In this document: one piece after another, positions 60,254 through 64,000 of the stretch
Numbering within the stretch: the stretch's first letter is position 1
Layout: the number at the start of each line of letters is the position of its first letter
Assembly (NCBI RefSeq): GCF_001019715.1
Contig: NZ_BBXJ01000001.1
Coordinates: forward strand, 620,001-684,000
Length of the DNA: 64,000 nt
Source of the DNA: Rodentibacter caecimuris
Lineage (GTDB): Bacteria > Pseudomonadota > Gammaproteobacteria > Enterobacterales > Pasteurellaceae
Reading direction: 5' to 3'
Program-made: the position numbers and the translations under genes
The notes under the pieces: generated by a model
What the model saw: only the letters and a program-made list of their open reading frames with translations
Told to the model about the DNA's origin: nothing
The model's database searches: none

Positions 60254-62050
60254 TTATTTATCCTTACCTACGTGTAAAATTGCTAAAAACGCCTCTTGCG
60301 GTACTTCTACATTACCTAAGGATTTCATTCGTTTTTTACCTTCTTTTTGTTTCTGTAAAAGTTTTTTCTTACGGCTAACATCACCACCATAACATTTCGC
60401 TAACACGTTTTTGCGTAATTGTTTCACCGTTGAACGTGCAATAATGTGATTACCGATAGCGGCTTGAATAGCAATATCAAATTGTTGGCGAGGGATCAGC
60501 TCGCGCATTTTTTCCACTAATTCACGACCACGATATTGGGAATTATCTTTGTGTACAATTAACGCTAACGCATCCACACGCTCACCATTGATCATAATAT
60601 CGACACGCACCATATCCGCCGCTTGGAAACGTTTAAAACCATAATCCAATGAGGCATAACCGCGAGAGGTTGATTTTAGACGATCGAAGAAATCCAGCAC
60701 CACTTCGCCCATTGGAATTTCATAAGTCAATGCAATTTGATTCCCGTGATAGACCATATTGGTTTGTACACCACGTTTTTCCACACATAATGTAATAACG
60801 TTTCCTAAGTATTCTTGCGGCACGAGCATATTACATTCTGCAATCGGCTCACGAATTTCGGAAATATTATTAAGCGGCGGTAATTTAGCCGGACTATCCA
60901 CATACACCACTTCACCACTAGTCATTTCAACTTCATAAATTACCGTTGGTGCCGTGGTGATTAAATCAAGATCATACTCCCGTTCTAAGCGTTCTTGGAT
61001 GATCTCCATATGAAGAAGTCCCAAGAAGCCGCAACGGAAACCAAAGCCAAGTGCGGTTGAATTTTCCGGTTCATAGAATAATGAGGCATCATTGAGACTT
61101 AGTTTACCCAGCGCATCACGAAACGCCTCATAATCATCCGAACTGACAGGGAATAAACCGGCGTAAACTTGAGGTTTTACTTTTTTAAAGCCGGGTAAAA
61201 CACTACTTGCCGGGTTATGTTGATGAGTTAATGTATCCCCCACCGGTGCACCTAAAATATCTTTGATCGCACAAACGACCCAACCGACTTCGCCACAATT
61301 TAATACCGTTGTGTCCACTTGCTTTGGTGTGAAAATACCAAGACGATCCACATTATAAGCCTGACCTGTGGACATCACTTTAATTTTATCGCCTTTTCGT
61401 AATACGCCATTTTTTATCCGTACTAACGAAACCACGCCAAGATAGTTATCAAACCAAGAATCAATAATCAGGGCTTGTAACGGCGCATTCGGTTCGCCCT
61501 CAGGAGCAGGGATTTTCGCCACAATTTCTTCTAATACATCTTCAATACCCTGTCCGGTTTTTGCAGAACAACGCACCGCTTCCATCGCGTCAATACCCAC
61601 AATATCTTCAATTTCTTCGGCAACCCGTTCAGGATCTGCTGCCGGTAGATCAATTTTATTTAAAATCGGCACAACCTCCAGATTCATTTCAATGGCGGTA
61701 TAGCAGTTCGCTAGAGTTTGTGCTTCTACCCCTTGCCCGGCGTCCACCACTAACAATGCGCCTTCACAAGCGGCAAGAGAACGGGAAACCTCATAGGAAA
61801 AATCCACGTGTCCCGGTGTATCAATAAAGTTTAATTGATAGGTTTCCCCATCTTTGGCTTGGTAATTTAAAGTTACGCTTTGAGCTTTAATGGTGATACC
61901 GCGTTCACGTTCAAGATCCATTGAATCCAACACTTGTGCTTCCATTTCACGATCTGAAAGACCTCCACAGGTTTGAATCAAACGGTCGGAAAGGGTTGAT
62001 TTACCATGGTCAATATGGGCAATAATAGAAAAGTTACGAATATTCTTCAT
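60254..62050 (-). CDS. lepA: Elongation factor 4
   Basis: LepA is a ribosome-bound GTPase linked to translation initiation and assembly. The 598-residue protein has the G1 loop [26 protein letters not shown], and a C-terminal LepA-specific domain ending [20 protein letters not shown]. It is first in the operon. Confidence 0.98.
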   Translation of the reverse strand: MKNIRNFSIIAHIDHGKSTLSDRLIQTCGGLSDREMEAQVLDSMDLERERGITIKAQSVTLNYQAKDGETYQLNFIDTPGHVDFSYEVSRSLAACEGALLVVDAGQGVEAQTLANCYTAIEMNLEVVPILNKIDLPAADPERVAEEIEDIVGIDAMEAVRCSAKTGQGIEDVLEEIVAKIPAPEGEPNAPLQALIIDSWFDNYLGVVSLVRIKNGVLRKGDKIKVMSTGQAYNVDRLGIFTPKQVDTTVLNCGEVGWVVCAIKDILGAPVGDTLTHQHNPASSVLPGFKKVKPQVYAGLFPVSSDDYEAFRDALGKLSLNDASLFYEPENSTALGFGFRCGFLGLLHMEIIQERLEREYDLDLITTAPTVIYEVEMTSGEVVYVDSPAKLPPLNNISEIREPIAECNMLVPQEYLGNVITLCVEKRGVQTNMVYHGNQIALTYEIPMGEVVLDFFDRLKSTSRGYASLDYGFKRFQAADMVRVDIMINGERVDALALIVHKDNSQYRGRELVEKMRELIPRQQFDIAIQAAIGNHIIARSTVKQLRKNVLAKCYGGDVSRKKKLLQKQKEGKKRMKSLGNVEVPQEAFLAILHVGKDK

Positions 62051-62170
62051 AAAAGTTTTGGTTTTCTCAAAAAATCATCAAATTTAACTGGCGGATTGTA
62101 CCTGAAAAGCACCAAAACCGCTAGGGAAGAAAGGAAAGTGCGGTGGATTTTTTCTGAGTTTTAGAAAAAC

Positions 62171-62194
62171 AAAACCCCGACAAAATCGGGGTTT
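62171..62194 (-). terminator. Intrinsic terminator after grcA
   Basis: On the minus strand AAACCCCGA and TCGGGGTTTT enclose a short loop and are followed by GTTTTTC, 16 bp past the grcA stop. Confidence 0.88.
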
Positions 62195-62210
62195 CTATTT
62201 AATCTTTCAA

Positions 62211-62594
62211 TTACAGACTTTCAGTGAAAGTACGGGTAATAACATCACGTTGCTGTTCCGGAGTTAAAGAATTGAAACGCACTGCGTAACCGGAAACACG
62301 GATTGTTAATTGTGGATATTTATCCGGATTGTTTACCGCATCTTCTAATGTTTCGCGACGTAACACGTTCACATTTAAGTGTTGACCGCCTTCCACTTTT
62401 ACGGTTGGCGCAACGTTTACCGATAATTCACGGTATTCGATTTGACCAAGTTCGCTTACTGCAACAACTTGATCTTCCTTGAAATCCCCTTTTGCGCATA
62501 GGCAACGAGCCTCATTCGTCTCACTATCTAACAACCAGAATGAGTTGAGTAAATTGTCATTTGCTGCTTGGGTAATTTGAATACCTTTAATCAT
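62211..62594 (-). CDS. grcA: Autonomous glycyl radical cofactor
   Basis: GrcA (YfiD) is a spare glycyl-radical domain that replaces the damaged C-terminal part of pyruvate formate-lyase after oxygen exposure. The 127-residue protein carries the radical Gly102 in RVSGYAVRF and the typical end [13 protein letters not shown]. It suits an organism that switches between oxygen and anaerobic growth. Confidence 0.97.
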   Translation of the reverse strand: MIKGIQITQAANDNLLNSFWLLDSETNEARCLCAKGDFKEDQVVAVSELGQIEYRELSVNVAPTVKVEGGQHLNVNVLRRETLEDAVNNPDKYPQLTIRVSGYAVRFNSLTPEQQRDVITRTFTESL

Positions 62595-62842
62595 AATAGA
62601 CTCCTAAGTTGGTATGGGTATAATCATAAAACTGTGCAAATTTTATCAAAAAATTTTAATACATCAAATTCTTTTGATTAAGAATAAGCAGCTTTTTGCA
62701 AATTTTTCGTGAGATCAAAAAATTTTCTTGTAGCCTAATCGAGTTACAAGACTTAAATTAACAGTTCATCAACAAATTATCTCGTTCCATAGGTTATAAC
62801 TTAGTTTATAATGCGACAACTCAATTTAAAGAGGATTCAATA

Positions 62843-63502
62843 ATGAAAACATGGACAGATGTGATCGGCAAAGAAAAAGAGCAACCTTATTTCCAGCACA
62901 CATTAAAACAAGTTCACCTTGCTAGACAAAGTGGGAAAACCGTTTATCCTCCGCAAGATGAAGTGTTCAACGCGTTTAAATACACCGCATTTGAAGATGT
63001 TAAAGTGGTCATTTTAGGTCAAGATCCGTACCATGGTCCAAATCAAGCACACGGGCTTGCTTTTTCAGTTAAACCGGAGGTGGCAATCCCTCCGTCCCTC
63101 GTGAATATCTATAAAGAATTAAGCCAAGATATTGCCGGTTTTCAAATGCCCTCCCACGGTTATTTAGTGAAATGGTCGGAACAAGGGGTGTTATTGCTCA
63201 ATACCGTATTAACCGTTGAGCGGGGACTTGCCCATTCACATGCCAATTTAAATTGGGAAACCTTTACCGATCGCGTTATTGAGGCACTTAATCACTATCG
63301 TAAAAATTTAGTTTTTTTGCTCTGGGGTAGCCATGCGCAGAAAAAAGGTAGAATGATTGATCGCTCTCGTCATCTGGTTCTTAGTGCGCCTCACCCGTCT
63401 CCCCTTTCAGCACATCGAGGTTTTTTAGGTTGCCGCCATTTTTCCCAAACCAATGCTTACCTGAGGGAAAACGGGATCAAAGAAATTAATTGGCAAGTTT
63501 AA
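62843..63502 (+). CDS. ung: Uracil-DNA glycosylase
   Basis: Ung removes uracil from DNA. The 219-residue enzyme has the catalytic Asp in [18 protein letters not shown] (near 62), the leucine-loop [11 protein letters not shown], and FTDRVIEAL. An AGAGGA site precedes the ATG. grcA lies divergently next to it. Confidence 0.98.
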   Translation: MKTWTDVIGKEKEQPYFQHTLKQVHLARQSGKTVYPPQDEVFNAFKYTAFEDVKVVILGQDPYHGPNQAHGLAFSVKPEVAIPPSLVNIYKELSQDIAGFQMPSHGYLVKWSEQGVLLLNTVLTVERGLAHSHANLNWETFTDRVIEALNHYRKNLVFLLWGSHAQKKGRMIDRSRHLVLSAPHPSPLSAHRGFLGCRHFSQTNAYLRENGIKEINWQV

Positions 63503-63581
63503 AGTGCGGTCAATTTTTCATGGTTTTTTATAGAGACATTTAGTGATTCGCTAAGTAAATTCCAATTAAAGGAGGAAAGTA

Positions 63582-63941
63582 ATGAATCAGCGTGAGATGT
63601 TGCTGACCTACGCTGCCGAACAATATGGTACATCACCTGAATATTTATGGAAAAAATTCCCAAGTTATGCCGTTCTTCGCCATAATAATCTGAGAGCAAA
63701 ATGGTATGCCCTCATTGCAAACGTACCTAAAATGAAACTGGGTTTAAACGAGGAAGGAAATGTAGAAATTGCCAATTTTAAGTGTATTCCCGAATTAGTC
63801 GGAGCCTTACGACAAAATAAAAATATTTTCCCCGCTTATCACATGAACAAGGAGCATTGGATTACCGTTATACTGGATAACAACGTCCCTGATGATGAGT
63901 TATGTCGGTTAATGGAAGAAAGTTATAGATTAACAGGGTAA
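63582..63941 (+). CDS. MmcQ/YjbR-family protein
   Basis: The 119-residue protein matches the YjbR/MmcQ fold family: YGTSPEYLWKKFPSYAVLRH, KWYALIANVPKMKLGL and HMNKEHWITVILD are its conserved blocks. These proteins have a DNA-binding-like fold but no settled function. AGGAGG precedes the ATG. About 60 bp to the window end hold nothing recognisable. Confidence 0.85.
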   Translation: MNQREMLLTYAAEQYGTSPEYLWKKFPSYAVLRHNNLRAKWYALIANVPKMKLGLNEEGNVEIANFKCIPELVGALRQNKNIFPAYHMNKEHWITVILDNNVPDDELCRLMEESYRLTG

Positions 63942-64000
63942 TTCCAAAACCGCTTAAATAAGTATTAAAAAATGTTTATGGGAGGGAAAAGTGTAACCTA

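Noticed and set aside
62636-62718. Possible FNR sites upstream of grcA
   Set aside because: TTGAT half-sites occur at 62645 and 62714 (minus strand), but their second halves are poor and their distance to any -10 box does not fit; AT-rich DNA yields such halves by chance.

Overview
The window is chromosomal DNA of a Pasteurellaceae bacterium from the Haemophilus/Aggregatibacter group. The main sign is the Hin-type DNA uptake signal (AAGTGCGGT or its complement ACCGCACTT), which I count by eye at roughly 45-50 places, many as inverted pairs between genes. Gene content and order also match: porin P2 next to nagA, nagB, nanA, siaR, nanK, nanE and divergent siaP-siaT-nanM; exbB-exbD-tonB beside bcp-dapA-bamC; rpoH-murB-narQ; crp-slmA-dut-coaBC-radC-rpmB-rpmG-mutM; lepA-lepB-rnc-era beside grcA and ung. 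Extra genes relative to the H. influenzae order I remember (nagE, a DUF2322 gene, a methyltransferase) suggest an Aggregatibacter-like species, but I cannot fix the species.

Layout. 1-1.3 kb: 3' end of a porin gene and a methyltransferase. 1.3-13 kb: sialic acid and GlcNAc utilisation. SiaP and SiaT import sialic acid, NanM changes its anomer, NanA, NanK and NanE convert it to GlcNAc-6-P, NagA and NagB take that to fructose-6-P, and a PTS permease (NagE) brings in GlcNAc. The 6957-7229 divergent promoter region holds a CRP-like site flanked by two near-identical 15-bp repeats that are good SiaR operator candidates. 13-17.5 kb: an MFS transporter, glmS and a DeoR-type regulator. 17.5-23.3 kb: nudC-hemE-yjaG-hupA, a pirin and pyrG. 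23.5-30.3 kb: a complete L-fucose regulon (fucR, fucIKUAP) with a perfect CRP palindrome. 30.4-36.6 kb: glmU, TonB system, bcp, dapA, bamC. 36.6-38.0 kb: a graveyard of decayed insertion sequences. 38-46 kb: rpoH, murB, narQ, crp, slmA, dut, coaBC. 46-48.3 kb: radC, rpmB-rpmG, mutM. 48.8-57.5 kb: periplasmic nitrite reduction to ammonia (nrfABCD) with its heme-lyase genes and an HI0933-type flavoprotein. 57.6-64 kb: era, rnc, lepB, lepA, grcA, ung and a YjbR-like gene.

Most of the window is ordinary core genome. The less expected signals lie in intergenic DNA. (1) A likely unannotated small RNA of about 77 nt sits between crp and narQ, with a near-consensus promoter (TTGACA-17-TATTAT), two hairpins and an intrinsic terminator. 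(2) Beside it is a ~110-bp block of nested inverted repeats with two mutually exclusive pairings. (3) A folded 5' leader precedes rpmB behind a near-perfect promoter. (4) Five consecutive hairpins lie in ~95 bp between nagB and nagA. (5) Two diverged remnants of one IS200/IS605-type element lie 23.7 kb apart, each keeping its end hairpin directly behind a gene. (6) Paired uptake signals form terminator-like hairpins inside the fuc and nrf operons. I see no tRNA, rRNA, CRISPR array, prophage, defence system or tandem-repeat contingency locus.
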